A stretch of DNA of 64,000 nt from Saccharum officinarum (taxonomy: Eukaryota > Streptophyta > Magnoliopsida > Poales > Poaceae), in contig CM036167.1 in assembly GCA_020631735.1 (NCBI GenBank), positions 248,001 through 312,000 on the forward strand, written 5' to 3'. How positions within the stretch are numbered: the stretch's first letter is position 1; every line of letters starts with the position of its first letter. Both the position numbers and the translations under genes were made by a program. Positions 10,454 to 22,681 of this stretch are shown piece after piece. Below the pieces are notes generated by a model, which did not search any database, was not told the origin of the DNA, and saw only the letters and a program-made list of their open reading frames with translations.

Positions 10454-11560
10454 CCTCTAGACGAGCAAGGTATGTGCCTCCTCGGCCCGTTCGACAATCA
10501 GGGCCGCACTGACTACTTGTGATGTCGCAGCGACATAAAGTAGGAGCGGTTCCCCTGGGGTTGGAGGGACGAGGATTGGTGAGTTAGAGAGTGTGGCCTT
10601 GAGCTTTGTGAGAGCTTCCTCAGCCTCAAGGGTCCAGGAAAAATGCTCCGATTTCTTCAAGAGACGGTACAGAGGGAGTGCTTTTTCACCGAGGCGCGAA
10701 ATGAAACGGCTGAGTGCCGCCAAGCAACCTGTGACCCTTTGTACGCCCTTCAGATCTCGGATGGGGCCCATCTTGGTTATTGCAGAGATTTTTTCAGGGT
10801 TGGCCTCGATGCCGTGTTTAGACACGATGAACCCTAGAAGCATACCTCATGGGACGCCAAAGACACATTTCTCTAGATTGAGTTTGATGTTTTTTGCCCG
10901 GAGGCATTTGAACGCAACGTCGAGGTCGTTGACCAGATCGTCGGCTTGTTTTGTTTTGACAACGATGTCGTCGACATAAGCCTCGACGGTCGACCCGATG
11001 TGCTTTCCGAAAACATGCTGCATGCATCGCTGGTACGTAGCCCCCGCGTTCCAAAGACCGAAGGGCATCGTAACATAGCAATACATGCCGAATGGGGTGA
11101 TGAATGAAGTCGCGAGCTAGTCGGACTCCTTCATTTTGATTTGGTGGTAGCCGGAGTATGCATCTAAGAATGAGAGAGTTTCACATCCCGCAGTGGAATC
11201 AACGATTTGGTCAATGCATGGCAAAGGAAAGGGAACTTTTGGACATGCTTTATTTAAACTAGTATAGTCTACACACATCCTCCATTTCTCGCTCTTTTTT
11301 CTAACTAATACAGGATTAGCTAGCCACTCAGGATGATGAACCTCCTTGATGAATCCGGCCTCCAACAGTTTGTGTATCTCTTCGCCGATGACCCTGTGCT
11401 TCTCTTCATCGAAGCGACGCAGGTGTTGCTTCACCGGTTTGGATCCGACCCAGATCTCCAAGGCGTGCTCGGCGACTTCCCTGGGTATGCCTGGCATATC
11501 CGAGGGACTCCACGCAAAGATGTCGACGTTTGCGCGGAGAAAGTCGACGAGCACTGCTTC
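10454..11560 (-). pseudogene. Tat element reverse transcriptase with in-frame stops
   Basis: One reading frame broken by stops at about 11558-11560, 11114-11116, 10844-10846 and 10454-10456. Gypsy reverse transcriptase motifs are visible: KSEKWRMCVDYTSLNKACP, FLDAYSGYHQI, MPFGLWNAGATYQR and the catalytic YVDD box (EAYVDDIVVK, near 10980). The native RNase H follows; its first catalytic aspartate region reads LLYVAAT, so the Asp expected there is missing. Not functional as it stands. Confidence 0.88.
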
Positions 11561-12515
11561 CTATTTAGGATCGAGGGTGGCGCTAACGTTCAGCGCCTTT
11601 CCCTTGGGATCAGTGGGGTCGAGAGGTACGAGTTTGACATCTTTCGCGGGCTCGAAGCTGCCGGCATGGCGCTTTGGGTCGGGAATCGCATTGGCGAGGC
11701 CGTCGAGGTCTGCAGCCAAGGTCGCCGACTCCAAAACAGCCTCACCGTGCTCGACGCACTCGACGTCGCACTCGTAGGCATGTTCATACGAGGGCCCTAC
11801 AGTGATGACACCGTTTGGGCCTGGCATCTTAAGCTCGAGGTAGGTGTAGTTCGGGATTGCCATGAACCTGGCGTAGCATGGGCACCCGAGGATAGCGTGG
11901 TATGTTCCACGGAATCCGACCACTTCGAAAGTGAGAGTCCTTTCTGAAGTTGGCCGGTGTGCCAAAACAAACAGGCAGATCAACCCGTCTGAGGGGTTCC
12001 GCCTGTTTCCCTGGCACAACTCCGTGGAAGCCCCTGACGCTAGGTTGGAGGCGCGCTCTCTCGACCCCCAGAAGGTCGAGGGTCTGGGAGTAGATGATGT
12101 TGAGGCTGCTTCCGCCGTCCATGAGCACCTTGGTGAGGCGTGTGTTGGCGATGACGGGGTCAACAACGAGCGGATAGACTCCTGGGTTGGGGACGTAGTC
12201 TGGGTGATCATCACGGTCGAAAGTGATGGCCACCACAGACCAATCAAGGAAGCGGGGGACTGCCGTTTGTACGGAGAAAACCTCACACCGTTCTCGCTTG
12301 CGCTGGCGCGCCGAGAGACGGGTCGAGGGCCCTCCGTAGATCATGAAGTAGTCGTGGATCTCGGGGAATCCTCCATCCTTGTCGTCACTCTTAGGGTCCT
12401 CCTTCTTGTTGTCCTTCTTGACGCCGGCACCCTCAAAGTACCTGTGAAGCATGTGACAGTCTTCGAGGTTATGGTTAGTGGGTCCCTTGTGGTAGGGACA
12501 CGGCTCTTTGAGCAT
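11561..12515 (-). pseudogene. Tat element gag C-terminus and aspartic protease region (frameshifted)
   Basis: Two overlapping frames: one used at about 12515-11940, the other from about 11960 to 11561. The first includes a CHCC-like knuckle region (CPYHKGPTNHNLEDCHML) and a retropepsin-like stretch (VLMDGGSSLNIIY), in which the usual Asp-Ser/Thr-Gly reads Asp-Gly-Gly. The second continues with the end of the protease domain (HAILGCPCYARFMAIPNYTYLELKM is split over the junction region). The frameshift lies near 11935-11960. Confidence 0.72.
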
Positions 12516-14718
12516 TTTGTCGAAGATGCCCCCGTCGGGGGGGGGCCTCGAGGCTTCTTGCGCTTGGTAGCAGCGACGAGCTCGTCGGCCGGGGCCTCAA
12601 GCTTGCCTTGCTGGCCTTTCATCTTCTTGCAGTTGTTTCTCTTGGAGCCCCGGGTGGAGCTCGTGGGATCGTCGACCTTCGGCTTCCCCTTTTCCTGGTC
12701 GCCACCAAAGATTGCACCAACCGCCTCCTCACCGGCGGCAAAGTTGGTGACAATGTCCATCAACCCGTTGGCAGTGAGTGGAGTGTTACGGCCCAACTCT
12801 CAGACCAACTCCTTACAGGTGGCGCCGGAGAGGAAGGCCATAATCACGTTGGAGTCGGTGACGTTGGGGAGCTCGGTACGCTGCCGGGAGAAGCACCGGA
12901 TGTAATCCCGGAGGGATTCACCTGGTTTCTGCTTGCAACTCCAGAGGTCCCACGAGTTGGCGGGGCGCATGTAGGTCCCCTTGAAATTTTCCCTCAAACA
13001 CCCTTACGAGATCGTCCCAGTCGTGGATCTGTCGAGGTAGGAGATCCTCGAGCCAGGCTCGGGCGGTGTCAGAGAGGAATAGGGGGAGTTGTCGAATGAT
13101 GACCCGGTCGTCGGTGGCCCCGCCCAGCTGACACACCAAGTGGAAATCGGCGAGCCAAAGTTCAGGTTTGGTTTCGCCGTTGTACTTGGTGAGAGTCGTG
13201 GGGGGGGCGAAACCGAGCCGGGAGCACCATCCCACGGATAGCCTTACTAAAGACCCGTGGACCCGGGGGCTCGGGTGAAGGGCTACGATCTTTTGAGCTG
13301 TCGTAGCGTCCGCCCCTGTGCACGTGGTAGCCTCGAGCCACGCCGTCACCGTGCTTGCGCGTGCGGCGCTCGACGATGTTGCCACGGGTGTCTCGAGGCT
13401 CGTGGTCGTTGGTGGTGGGCTTAGGGGCCGGAGCTACCGGGTTTCGCCGGGCAGGCTCGGGGTGAACCGAGGCTTCTCTCTCCTGTCGGGAGGGCTCGAT
13501 GATCCGCTCCGAGGCTGCCTCGCGTTGCCTCGAGGCAGAGCTCTCGGCCTGCTGCATGGCGGCGGTCTCGAGGAGTTCTCGGATTTCATCTCGAGCCCAA
13601 CGGGCGTCGGGGTTTGATGGCTCGGGCATGTTGCGGAGGAGCATGGCGGCGGCGACGACGTTCTGGCTGGCTCGAGCAAAAACTGGGGGGTCGACCACCC
13701 GGTCCTCGTTAATGCGACGGTTGACGTCACGAGCTCTCTCACGAGCTCTCCCGCCAAGTGCGCGTTCCGCGCGCTCACGCTCGAGGGTTTGTTGGAGTAG
13801 ATCTAGGTTTTCTCGTTCCTCGTCAAGCCTGTCCTGCAACTCATGAATCTGCTCGAGCTGCATTCCTTGATCCGCAAGGAACTAAGGGTCATCTCGCTCA
13901 GCAGGAAGCTCGACATGAGGTGGCGTGTGCCTTCCTTCGACTGGCTCTTCGTCCTCCGATTCCGACGTGCTTTTAACATCGATGTTGAAGCATTCGCGGG
14001 TCGGATCATAGGTGTCATCAGCCGAGTCGAAGTCAGGAGCACCAAAGTAGTAGTATGACGGGGGAATGTGAGGCCATCGCGAGTCGCTCCCGTGATCGCG
14101 ACGCCGGGAGGCGGTCTCACGGGGCCTTGTTTCCGATGTCTCCGTAGAATCCCGATAATCGGAGGCCGGCATGGACGCAACGGGGTCCAGAGTGGAGCAT
14201 AGATGGTGCCCGGGGAGCTCCTCGTAGGCACTCATACTAGCGCTTACGGAGGAAGCATAGGTCCGGGTAGCCGAGTCTAGCCCAAACGGGAATGGTGATG
14301 GAGATATCGTTGTCCACGCCGGAACGGATGCTCCGGATAGTGGTGTCTCACCGGACGGGGGAGCGGCGGCATTCTCCGTCGGCATGTTACCCTCAGTCAA
14401 GCTCGTCCTACCCAAACCTTCCACAAGGAGATCTGGGCCGGCGCCTGGCTGGGGGGTGCCGAACTGGGGGATCCTATCACCCTCCACGAGGTGAAGACGG
14501 TGGTTGTGCCGGGCTCGTCGTCGTCGGGCGGCCCGCGCCTGCCTAGAGCGATGGTACCAACGGATTGCTCCCCCGGGCTGGGAGGGCTCATAGTCCTCGT
14601 CGGTTGGGTGCCTGGGTGGAAGTAGGACCATATCGTAGCCATAGCCAAGCGACATGAACTCCAAACTCCCGAACCAGATCACCGTGGCCAACGGAATAGG
14701 GCGTTCGGGGTCAGCCAT
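12516..14718 (-). pseudogene. Tat element gag (broken)
   Basis: Begins at an ATG (14718-14716). The N-terminal part is charged and Arg/Glu-rich with a coiled-coil stretch (ELQDRLDEERENLDLLQQ). The retrotransposon gag core follows at about 13150-12860 (WLADFHLVCQLGGATDD, then FLSDTARAWLEDL, and LRDYIRCFSRQRTELPN). Visible breaks: a stop near 13880, a frameshift in a G-run near 13201-13208, another near 12975, a stop at 12797-12799 and a frameshift in the G-run near 12536-12546. Two of the three frameshifts fall in mononucleotide G-runs. Confidence 0.75.
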
Positions 14719-14780
14719 CCAGGAAAAAAAGGCGGGAAAGCGACGTTGGCACGCAGCGATCCCCTACCTGGCATGCCAAC

Positions 14781-15905
14781 TGTCGGTGTTCGGTCCCGAG
14801 GGGGTCCTAAACCAACGAGTAAATGCTGCGTGTCCCTTTCCGGGATGGTGGTGCAAGGAGAACACACGGGGGTTTATCCTGGTTTGGGCAAAAGAAGGCC
14901 CTACGTCCAGCGGGGAGGGAGAGGTTTGTATTTCCTCGCACCGAGGTGCTCGTGTAGGGGTTACAAGCTTGCGAGAGAGGGCGTCGAGCCCAAGTCTCAA
15001 AGAGAGGAAAAAGAGGACAAGGGTGATTGCTTGAGATATTGATCTCTATCTTGCGTCTTGCCAGTTGTCCCTTGTTTTCAGTCCCTGTTGTAGAACCCTG
15101 GCCTACCCTTTTATAGGGCGAGAGGAGGCCAAGACGACGGGGAGCCTTGAGAAGATGTTTTGTCGATTCCTGTTGAGATGACCGTAGCGACGTGCCCTGG
15201 GAATGGCCGGCCATCCCTGGACACCATGGCATCGTGGGGGACGAGACGGCAAAATGACCCGGAGCGCCGTGCCATACTGTCCTTCCCTTTCCGTTGAACT
15301 ATGCCGAGCATTGAGGTTGGGTCGAGGCTGGGTCGAGACCGGATGGATAAGGCTGAATCCCCGAGATTGCGGAGTACGGGCCTTGTCTTATCCTCCCTCG
15401 AGGGTGATCGATGGTAAACAGTGCGCGATAAGATGTGTATAGTGATAGCTTTCACTTCCCATCACGGGATGGGTAGTAAAACAGTGAGGGCTGACATCGG
15501 TGCTGCTCCCACATCGATCCTGGTTGCGGCCATGCCGGTGAGTGGGAGTAGGTAATCGCATTAAATGCTCTGAATTTTGTCTGGGTTAGGTGAAGTGAGT
15601 GGATCGAGCCCTCCGACCCGGGGTCACGCGAACCGGAGCCTTTTCGACGGGTGGACGAGCCTCGTGCGAGTCGGAGTGCGATCGAGGTACTTCGTGGTGC
15701 GGGATGGGATGCGGTCGAGGCGTTCCCGTTGAGGGTGCCTCGTACGAGTCGGAGCCGGAGCGCGGTCGAGGCGCTCCGTCGAGCAGGCCTCGTACGAGAC
15801 GGGCCCGATGTGCGGTTTGAGGTGGGCTGCGTCTTGCTGTAACTTAGTCGCTTTTGTTTTTTATTGTCGTTGGATGTGGGTACCCCAATACTATTGGTAC
15901 CGATA
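14781..15905 (-). repeat. 5' LTR of the Tat element
   Basis: Bounded by TGTCGGT on the low side and ACCGATA on the high side, inverted ends that fit the TG..CA rule apart from one C-to-T change at the outer end. It lies immediately outside gag, and the intervening 14719-14780 should contain the primer-binding site (element strand TTGGCATGCCAGGTAGGGG); I cannot assign the tRNA. The length is 1125 bp. Three near-identical palindromes CTCGT(G/A)CGAG at 15661, 15739 and 15789 mark an imperfect repeat in U3. Confidence 0.75.
15108..15115 (-). promoter_or_regulatory. TATA box of the Tat LTR
   Basis: TATAAAAG on the minus strand, within CCCTATAAAAGGGTAGGCC, about 790 bp into the LTR. This is the best candidate for the U3/R promoter. 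Confidence 0.55.
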
Positions 15906-18900
15906 GCAACATTCTTGAAATACATCGGAGTTTAAAACATAAAGTTATTACAAACCAAGTTGATAATAAAGTAGCGAAAACAAATAGTTTGAGACTTCAC
16001 ACACACGTAGTTCGAATTATAGTGCCAACTGATAGTCATGTCCAACAAAAGCATTAGGTAAGACGTATGGATCCACCATGCCCATGGCCCTAGGCATCAC
16101 TCATCGCATGATACAGATAGTTTATACAGTAGCCATAGTATATCTGCCCATCTGCAACAAGTGGGGACAAACCCTAAGTACGAGAAGGTACTTAGCTAGA
16201 CTTACCCGTCTTAAACTAAAATAAAGTGACACCAAGGAGTATGCAAGGCTTTCTTTTAGTGGACTAGTTAACTCATTTGCTAAAAACATGAGTTATCATA
16301 AATAAACCATTTTGAGTACTTTGCATCATATTTATCATAACGTATCAGTCTAGTTAAGCACCTATACTAGAGCAATCACTTGATTAACCATTAACATCCA
16401 GTTATCATTTCAGGTTTAGCAATTCCAACCTTATCCACATAACCATCTGTGTTCCATCATAATTACTACGATGTCGTAACTCAAGTCAAATGCTCACTAT
16501 CCAGGAGCGATGGCGATTCGAATTGATTCCTAACCAGCTGGTGGTTTATTCCTCACACAAATCACACTTACCGATCAAGTGAGTTATAGATCACAAATGA
16601 CACCATTTCGGTAAACGTCGTGGGATAACAATCATTGGCCGCACTATCTAGGAGCCTCCCGACTACCAAGAATCAGGACCCAGCCTACCCTTGGACTCAC
16701 TCTTCATGCCCCCGTCTTACCCTCTTCAGCACCAGTCTGTCAGCTCGAGTTTATCCCGGTCCGAATAGTGTCACGAGCTTCGCGGTCAAAAGGTATGTTA
16801 TTCGGCCAGCTAAATATGAGACATGCGTTCACCATGACAAGAGGGACGAGCAACGATCGGTCCTTAACCGACACAGGCGAAAACTATAAGCACCCTAGAA
16901 CACTTTCTGGTTACACAACATTTATCCCGCTCGGTCTCCGATTGTCCATTAACACTTGGTTATCTCCAGAATATCATCCATTCTATAGCTAAAGTATTCC
17001 AGTAACCACTTATAATTGCCGGTGACAGGAAATCACCGATCACTACCGGTCTAAGTAGGGCTAAGCAGTTATTCAATTCTAAACCTAACATGGTATAAGG
17101 ATATAATAAGATAGGTAAGGATAATAATAAATGCATCAACGGTTTCACTCAACTCCTATAACTTAATGCAAAAATATATAAAACTCATATGTAATTGATT
17201 TCTTTATAAAGTAGAAAACTTAGAATGCTCTGGGGCTTGCCTCATTTAAACGAACTCGGACGGTGGTCTGGACACTCTTGAAGTTCGTCAACGACATCCT
17301 CCTCGTCTTGCACCTCCTGTGCGGGCTCTTCCTACGAGATTTCCTCAATTGCTTCTAGCTCAGCTACTACAGATTCCTCCTGCGATCCTGTTATGATGCA
17401 TAGGTGTAAGTGATTATGTAAGTGGTGCATCAGATGAGATGACAACATATGATGATCATGATTGCATGCAATGTAGATGAACATGTTTAGCTTTGTTGGA
17501 TAGAGTAGATGTAAAACTCTTCTACTAGGTAGTTAACATCATCCAAGAACATGTACCATAAGTACATGTCATCTACTGCATTCTCTTCTACTACTAACTA
17601 ACACCATGCACCTTAACTACCATAAAGCCACACACAGGTGCTACTTATGCTAACACCACAACATTATCCTACCGTGTCAAGTCACCTTAGAAATTCAAGA
17701 TGCTCCAAAGATACACCAAAGCTATACAATTTAACTAATCAAGCAATAAAGAATCATATTTTATTCCATATTAAACTAAGGCTATAACATCAATCTATAT
17801 TTCTAGTGCTTAGAAAAATTCAAGAAAATTACAGTAGCTTCATCATGCAGTACATAGTCTACCATAAAAATTTCATTATATTTGGATAAGGACAACAACC
17901 TACAAAAAAAATAACAAGCTATGGTGGATAAATGAGCATGAAAATACTTGTACTATGAAAAGTATCAAACAATAGATTTAGTATTTTTTCCATGATCTAC
18001 ATAGTATACAAGCACTGTACAAAAAGTTTCACATACATGTTTTATACACATTTTTAGCTCTAGCAATTTTGCAAGAAAAAGCAATTAAATGCACCAAAAA
18101 TAGATAGCCATATGTTTCTATAGAATATACTGGTCATATATTTTTCATGGAAATTACAACTCATGAATAGAGTAACAAAATTGGAACCATATTTTTCTAA
18201 CTTATATAGAATTTACTACACCTTTTCTAAGAAATCAGTATTTACAAGAATTAAATAAAGCTATACATTAAAATATCATAAAATCAACATGCAACATTTT
18301 TAAACTGTATATCTACTTATAAGCAACACAACAAAACTTGTCTCAACAGATTTGGACTTATATTTCTCAAGTTATGAATTTCTAAAGCATTTATACAACT
18401 TCTGAAACATCATTTCAAATGGATTTTTAAAACCAGCCAGCAAAAATGCTAGCTCTACTCGATGTCGTGCACCCGGAACCGAGTACGGTGGCTGACAGTG
18501 GGACCCTATGCCCCACCTGTCATACACCCGAGAGGGGGGGAGATCACCGGCGGCGAGAGCTCGCCGTCGGGGAGGTCTCTAGCCGCGGGGCGAGCACCAC
18601 GGTGCTCCCCACAGCGAGGCAAGCTAGATGCACTAGACGGGTGAGCCGGTGGAGCACCGGTACAGGCTCGCCAGCGGTGATGGCAGAGCGGCAGCGCTGT
18701 CCATCGGCAAACCGCAGCTACCGGCCATGCCAGGGTGCGCGGGTGCGAGCACTAGGTCCGGGGTGCGAAGGCGATGATGGTGCTCAAGACAGAAGAGAGA
18801 GAGAGGGCGGAGGGGCTCCGGCCACGCACTGCCATGAACGGCAGCCATGGCGCCGTGGCGGAGGAGACGCCCAAATGGGCCTTACCCTAGGCGAAAACGA

Positions 18901-19811
18901 TGGCGAGGGACGCTGGGGCTGGAGCAGCGAGAGGCGGAGCGGTGGGCGTGTGCTGGCGAGTGGAGGTGGACCACCGATGGTGAATTTTGCCGGCGGAGCG
19001 GTGGAGGTGGGCGGCGCCGGTGCGTTCCCGCTCGGGATTTCCCAAAACAGAAATGGAGAGGAGCGAGGGAGGAGGAAGTGGTGACCAGGGCGCGGTGGTT
19101 AAGGCGAGGCAAGCGCGAGCGCGGGGGCCACCGAGTGACACCCGTACGCCATCGACGGCGAGCGGCGACCACGGGGCCGTGGAGGTGTGCTCGCGGTCGG
19201 GCAAGCGCGGGCGAGGACGTGGGCGGGGTGCGGAAGCGTGCGCGGGGCAGGCCGAGCCGACTCGCGGGTGGGCCGTGAAGTGAGCCGCGAGGCCCAGGTC
19301 AAAAGAATTTTCATTTTCTTTTCCCTTTTCAAATCACAGCACATAAATCTTCATTTTTGAGCGACCAAAAATCATTTCCTCAAGTTGACCCAAAAATAAA
19401 AGTTGTTTTAAAATTTTATTCTCTACAATATTGCTTTAGGGTATTTTGAAATTCCAACTAGATTTTAAAATAGGGATTTAAAGTCCATTTTAAATCAAAA
19501 CTCTATTTTTCTAGATTATTTTTAAAAGCAAAATTTGAGAAAATTTTGAATACAAACCTCGCTCGAAATTGTTTGCTAAACATTTCTAATTTGTTTAATC
19601 ACTCAAACAAACATTTACCAAGCATAACAAGCATCAAACTAGCCTTAACTTAATGAAAAACAAGTTATGTACATCTATGTTTCAATTACATGTTTCCTAT
19701 GTTTCAAGGTTGGATGTCACTTATAATTCATGCTATGTTTATGAATGCATGATGATTGTTATGCACATGATTAGCAATGCCTAATGCATGCTTAACACCA
19801 GGGGTGTTACA
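15906..19811 (-). mobile_element. probable long LTR (solo or truncated) of a TGTAACACC-type gypsy family
   Basis: On the minus strand the high end begins TGTAACACCCCTGGTGTTA, a start typical of long grass Ty3/gypsy LTRs. No polypurine tract precedes it, so it is either a 5' or a solo LTR. The body is AT-rich with a GC-rich island at 18430-19280 that holds CCCCACCTGTCA and its near-inverse. The part at 16160-17160 resembles 53830-54400 (shared AAGACTTACCCG, GACGATTCGAA.CGATT, CCCAGCTGG), so the two are members of one family. The low end is not defined, and it abuts the Tat LTR. Open frames in the GC island carry no recognisable domain. Confidence 0.5.
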
Positions 19812-20488
19812 AAAGCTGTGCCCGATTCATCGGTGCTATCGACGACGACGCCCTCGGGCGCCGCAGACCTCCTTGGAGGAGTCGTGTTCTTGCCTCCTCC
19901 ACCCTGTAATTGCTGCATGCCTCCGGGTGAAAACCTTTCCCGGTACTACCGGGACAGCGGTGGTGGCGTTGATGTCGTGTCCTACTTATTGTGTCATTGT
20001 GGAGGGGCACCTCAAACTTGTCGCAACCTTCCTAGGTGCACATCTTGGTCGCTAGATGCCTACTGCCATTTGTCTTTGCCTTGGTGTCCTCCATGATCCT
20101 TAGTTGCATCTTCTCACCATATGTCGGGTTAACGAGACCATGAGCCCCTCTCTTGGATCTCCTCATTCTCCAGTAGTCGGTCCTCCAATCCTTGAGGCTT
20201 CCTCCCCTCTAGGGGCGTAGTTGGAAGACGATTGGATCCCGCATGTACTCCATAAAAGATGTACATCGCAGTTGTCATCTATCTTTTAGAACTCAGTGCC
20301 CTACAGTGGCTTGTTGAATGGAGTCACTCGAAGCTTAGCCTCTCGGGGGTGCAATGTTTGGTGGCCATCGACATGCGCCCATCGTGGGAGTTGTTGCTTT
20401 GTTGCTTCTCCCTTTGGTTGATGGTGTTGGTTGTTCCTTTGTATGTGGTGTTGATATATGGTTGTGTTCTTTTCTCAACTTTCTTGCT
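19812..20488. other. intergenic, no gene seen
   Basis: Flank between the gypsy LTR and the L1 insertion. Several short open frames, none recognisable. Confidence 0.4.
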
Positions 20489-20498
20489 TTGTAACTCT

Positions 20499-22681
20499 TT
20501 TTTTCTCGAATACGCACGAGTGTGCGTATCATTGTATTAGAAGATGAAGAGTTTATAATACAAGAATGTCGTTGTCGGCCGTTAGTTTTCTCAAAGTGCT
20601 ACATTTTGAATTTAACCATCCTTAGTTCAAGCTAGTCCCCTTGCTCCGCTCTCGATCCATCAATCGACTTCCGCTTTGATGAGCTGCAGTAGGTCGTTGA
20701 TGCTTGATGTCGACTCTCTGAAGCACCTTGCATTGCGCTCCTTCTAGATTTGCCAAGAGACAAGGGCAAACAGGGAGTCGAGGCCTGATCTGTGGTCACC
20801 ATCGAAGAGTGAGCGTAGTCGCCGCCACCAGTGCAGTGTTGTAGCAGCTGGCTGTGGTAGCTGTCGGACGAGGGCGTTCAGGATGTAGAACTAGACTTCT
20901 CTTGAGAGTGGGCAGACCGACCGGATGTGGTCGATGGTCTCTTGGCCTTGGTCACAGAGGTAGTAGAGTTCCCGAGCCTATAGGCCATGCCTTGCCCTCT
21001 TGTCCCCGGTTCAATGACGTCGTTTGAACGCGAGCCAGAGGAATATCTTCACTCTTAGCGGCGCCGATGTATTCCAAATGAGTCTATGGCTGAGGAACGG
21101 CGTGGACCCGGTGTGCAGCATTCTGTAAGCTAATTTTGCTGAGTAGTTCCCATCCGGTGTCCAATGCCAGATGATCCGGTCTGGTCTTTCGTGGAGCTGG
21201 GCGATGTCCACCATGTGCCAAAGGTGCAGGTAGTCCATGATCGCCGGATTTGATAGGCCTCCAGTTATGCAGCGTGCCTAGTTTCGGTTGTTCAGCCTGT
21301 TTCTGATGGTTTGCATTTTGTCGACACACCTGGTCACCATCTGGTAAACATATGGCGCTATGTCGCTGACAGATTCACTATTGATCCATCGGTCCTCCTA
21401 GAACAGCGTTCGACAGCCATCTCCCACCAGGGTGTAGGTCAACGCTTTGAAGAATGTTTGGACTTGTGGAGTGGTTTTGATTGGTAACTGACTCCAAGCC
21501 CGATCCTAGATCTCGTCTGTAGCACGTATCCTGCCAGCTTCAAGTCGCTGATCCCCAGCCCACCAAGGTCTGTCGGTCTACAAATAGTAGGCCACGCGAC
21601 CTGGATTGATCGATCATTGCTAGCCCAAAATAATTTCTGACAGATGGCATCAATCTCTTTTCTCGCCCATGCCGGTAAGTTTTCCGCCATCATAGCATAG
21701 ATGGGCATGACACGAAGGACTGACTTGATCTAGACAAGTCTTCCGCTTCTGACCATCAGAGCGCCATGGCACGGAGGCATTTTTCACACGACACCCTCCA
21801 CTAGAGATTGGAAGTGAGACTTCGGGATGGCTCTCGTGCTCAGGCACCGTTTAGATGCCAAAAATTTTGCCAAAATTTTCAGATTCTTCGTCACATCGAA
21901 TCTTTGAACACATGCATGAAGCATTAAATATAGATAAAAAATAAAACTAATTACACAGTTTAGACGAAATGGACGAGACAAATCTTTTAAGCCTAATTAG
22001 ACCATGATTGGACAATATTTACCAAATAACAACGAAACTGCTACAGTAGCGTTTCGCCAAAAAATTTGCCAACTAAACAGCACCTCAATGGAAGCCCCAA
22101 GTACTTGATAGGAAAGGGTTGAACCTGGTAGCCTAGGATGGAGGCTATGTCCTCTAAGGCATCCTCACAGCCATAGATCAGCGTGATAGAACACTTCGCC
22201 AGGTTGGTGTGCAGCCATGAGGCCGCCCCGAAGGTGTTCAAAATTTCCTTGACTGCTGTAGCTTCTTGTGTCGTTGGTCTTATGAATAGGATGACATCGA
22301 CAGCATAAAGGCTGCATTGGAACTTGACTCCATCGGGCTTCATCTTTCTTAAAAACCCATCTCTGGTCGCCTTGAGGAAGAGTCGGTGTAGCACATCCAT
22401 AGCGATTATAAAAGAGCATGGGCGATAGTGAATCTCCCTGGCGTACACCCTTGAGGCGCTTGATCGGTGGCCCTTGGTGCCCATTAAGTATGATCCTGGA
22501 AGATGCTGTGCTCAGCAAGGACTCAATCCAACCGCGCCATCTTGCTCCGAATCCGCGTGCTTGGAGGACCTCTATCAGGAATGGCCAAGAGAGGGTGTCA
22601 AATGCCTTGGAGATGTCGAGTTTCAGTAACAGCATCGGCACTTTCTTTCTCCGAATGAGGAATGCCACTCTCTGAACATAC
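20499..22681 (-). mobile_element. 5'-truncated L1-type LINE
   Basis: Flanked by a 10-bp direct repeat TTGTAACTCT (20489-20498 and 22682-22691). The 3' end on the minus strand reads ..GCGTATTCGAGAAAAAAA, a usual plant L1 end. The reverse transcriptase remains are LLLKLDISKAFDTLSWPF, GVRQGDSLSPMLF and LYAVDVILF, where the catalytic box normally has Ala-Asp-Asp; here the middle residues read Val-Asp, so it is mutated. A zf-RVT-like C-terminus follows near 21238-21011 (WHWTPDGNYSAKLAYRM, WNTSAPLRVKIFLWLA). The endonuclease domain is missing. Several frameshifts and stops: a dead copy. Confidence 0.85.
21843..22084. mobile_element. Tourist-like MITE inserted in the L1
   Basis: Inverted ends GGCACCGTTTAG ... 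CTAAACAGCACC flanked by a 3-bp duplication TCA (21840-21842 and 22085-22087). Internal sequence (ACAATATTTACC, CTAATTAGACC, GACGAATC/AAATC) matches the other GGCCTTGTTTAG-type copies in the window. It interrupts the LINE just after its KYLGLPL motif. Confidence 0.82.

Larger units (their letters stand above)
5525..15905 (-). mobile_element. Tat-lineage Ty3/gypsy LTR retrotransposon, decayed, 3' LTR missing
   Basis: The gypsy order gag, protease, reverse transcriptase, RNase H, integrase is read on the minus strand from 14718 to 8345, followed by an extra ORF in the opposite orientation (5525-7638). Two features point to the Tat (Grande, Retand, RIRE2-like) branch: a degenerate native RNase H followed by a second, archaeal-type RNase H, and the antisense ORF between pol and the expected 3' LTR. 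Only the 5' LTR (14781-15905) is present. The low-coordinate end stops inside the antisense ORF, so the 3' end has been lost by deletion. The coding region carries several stops and frameshifts and cannot be autonomous. Confidence 0.88.

Noticed and set aside
8927..13617. Several plus-strand open frames of 100-320 codons
   Set aside because: Mirror frames of the GC-rich retrotransposon gag-pol on the other strand.
18788..18803. GACAGAAGAGAGAGAG, resembling the miR156/miR529 family
   Set aside because: The 3' end does not match, it lies in a purine-rich stretch of an LTR-like repeat, and no foldback partner is seen.
18446..19278. Open frames of 140-210 codons on both strands
   Set aside because: GC-rich island of an LTR-like repeat; no recognisable domain and overlapping frames on both strands.
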